A stretch of DNA of 58,981 bases from Terrimonas ginsenosidimutans (GTDB taxonomy: Bacteria > Bacteroidota > Bacteroidia > Chitinophagales > Chitinophagaceae), in NCBI RefSeq assembly GCF_022012415.1, contig NZ_JAKLTR010000028.1, forward strand, positions 1 through 58,981, given 5' to 3'. This document shows positions 58,570 to 58,981 of the stretch, in pieces. The number at the start of each line of letters is the position of its first letter. Position 1 is the first letter of the stretch. Position numbers and translations under genes: made by a program. The notes beneath the pieces were generated by a model. The model was not told the origin of the DNA and did not search any database. It was given only the letters and a program-made list of their open reading frames with translations.

Positions 58570-58981
58570 CTATTTTATAAATATTCAATAACTAAAAGAG
58601 AAAAAAGAGAGAATGGATAGATAAAAGAAAAAAATACATGAATTGAAAACGCTTGAAGATCAGGCAGGATATTTTGCATGCGTAAATTATCGTAGTCAGT
58701 CTGTAATTGAATTATCAGTTAAGCAATTTTCATTCACCTCCATTATTATTCAAGTCAACTTAAAGACGAAGAGCAAAAAGCTGCCGTCGCCCCCGGGCCG
58801 GGATTCGGGGAATTCTGGCCGCGGACATGAGAGCGCAGGCGAACTGCGGCCGGCACCGCCGGTTAGCCGGGTTTACAGCATTCCCAGCCTGACTCAACTT
58901 TGGAGATCTCCCGGTACTTTAAAATCATTAAACCAAATGGTCAGGGTGGGCAGATACACCGTCCACTACGAACCGGCAAAA
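58570..58981. other. Right-edge region without recognised gene
   Basis: The left part is AT-rich; from about 58780 the composition turns strongly GC-rich (runs such as CCCGGGCCGGG). An ATG at 58938 opens a frame of 15 codons that runs off the window (MVRVGRYTVHYEPAK); it is too short to call. Confidence 0.35.

Noticed and set aside
58271-58591. 106-residue frame across the G-rich element
   Set aside because: The related frame over copy 1 (46876-47127) is in a different frame relative to the shared bases, so the conservation is of nucleic acid and not of protein; the low-complexity Gly tail comes from the G-rich loop.
58938-58981. Start of a gene running off the right edge
   Set aside because: Only 15 codons are visible, no family can be recognised, and the composition shift around it could equally mark a mobile element or noncoding DNA.

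Overview
The window looks like chromosomal DNA of a Bacteroidota bacterium, most likely Chitinophagaceae or a close relative. Evidence: a protein with a type IX secretion (Por) C-terminal sorting domain, a carboxypeptidase-regulatory-like/beta-barrel receptor, Bacteroidota-restricted families (DUF4290, DUF2911, DUF4197, head-GIN DUF2807, TIGR02757), hybrid kinases with many receiver domains, almost no Shine-Dalgarno sites, and -7 promoter boxes of the TAnnTTTG type. Nearly all genes are housekeeping or envelope genes; I see no prophage, CRISPR array, intact insertion sequence, rRNA or tRNA.

Layout. 0-13 kb: a glycosyltransferase, a T9SS cargo protein, the DUF4290-murA pair, a secreted cupin, gmk, a CBS-domain membrane protein, tatC, rpiB, an M28 peptidase and a deoxyhypusine-synthase-like enzyme. 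13-22 kb: small secreted PepSY-like proteins, an sdpR/sdpI/hydrolase operon with an obvious operator, ACP phosphodiesterase, two tandem DUF2911 proteins and asnB. 22-31 kb: a trans-sulfuration PLP enzyme, TIGR02757, a large outer-membrane receptor with palindromic sites in its divergent promoter region, a fatty acid hydroxylase, a GNAT enzyme and a fumarylacetoacetase-type hydrolase. 31-38 kb: a signalling cluster on the minus strand (CHASE3-GAF hybrid kinase with three receivers, CheR, CheB, REC-PAS kinase, single-domain response regulator) without receptor, CheA or CheW. 38-46 kb: a collagen-motif lipoprotein, an XRE regulator, an unknown protein, a head-GIN protein, a flavin reductase, DUF4197, lysS and an SDR. 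46.5-48.2 kb: a long stretch without convincing genes. 48-58 kb: an lptC/OMP/coaX overlap operon, a Lon-N protein, an O-antigen ligase-like protein, meaB, two glycosyltransferases, an S41 protein and a lipoprotein.

The most unusual content is not protein-coding. (1) Intergenic spacers carry arrays of degenerate 7-bp or 10-bp units, and at several loci the array is mirrored by an inverted partner across a short loop, giving potential stems of about 20 to 70 bp. Unit sequence differs from locus to locus while unit length and arrangement are kept. (2) A composite hairpin-rich repeat of several hundred bp occurs as a head-to-head inverted pair filling the 40.0-40.9 kb spacer, with a third partial copy at the left edge. 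(3) A second dispersed element occurs at 47.0 and 58.5 kb: about 100 bp of conserved sequence with small palindromes that vary in a compensating way, each followed by a long hairpin with a G-rich loop. None of these is explained by the genes. Among the genes, the clearest points are an Asp in place of the catalytic Cys in MurA, the operator in front of the sdpR-like operon, and the receptor-less CheR/CheB kinase cluster.
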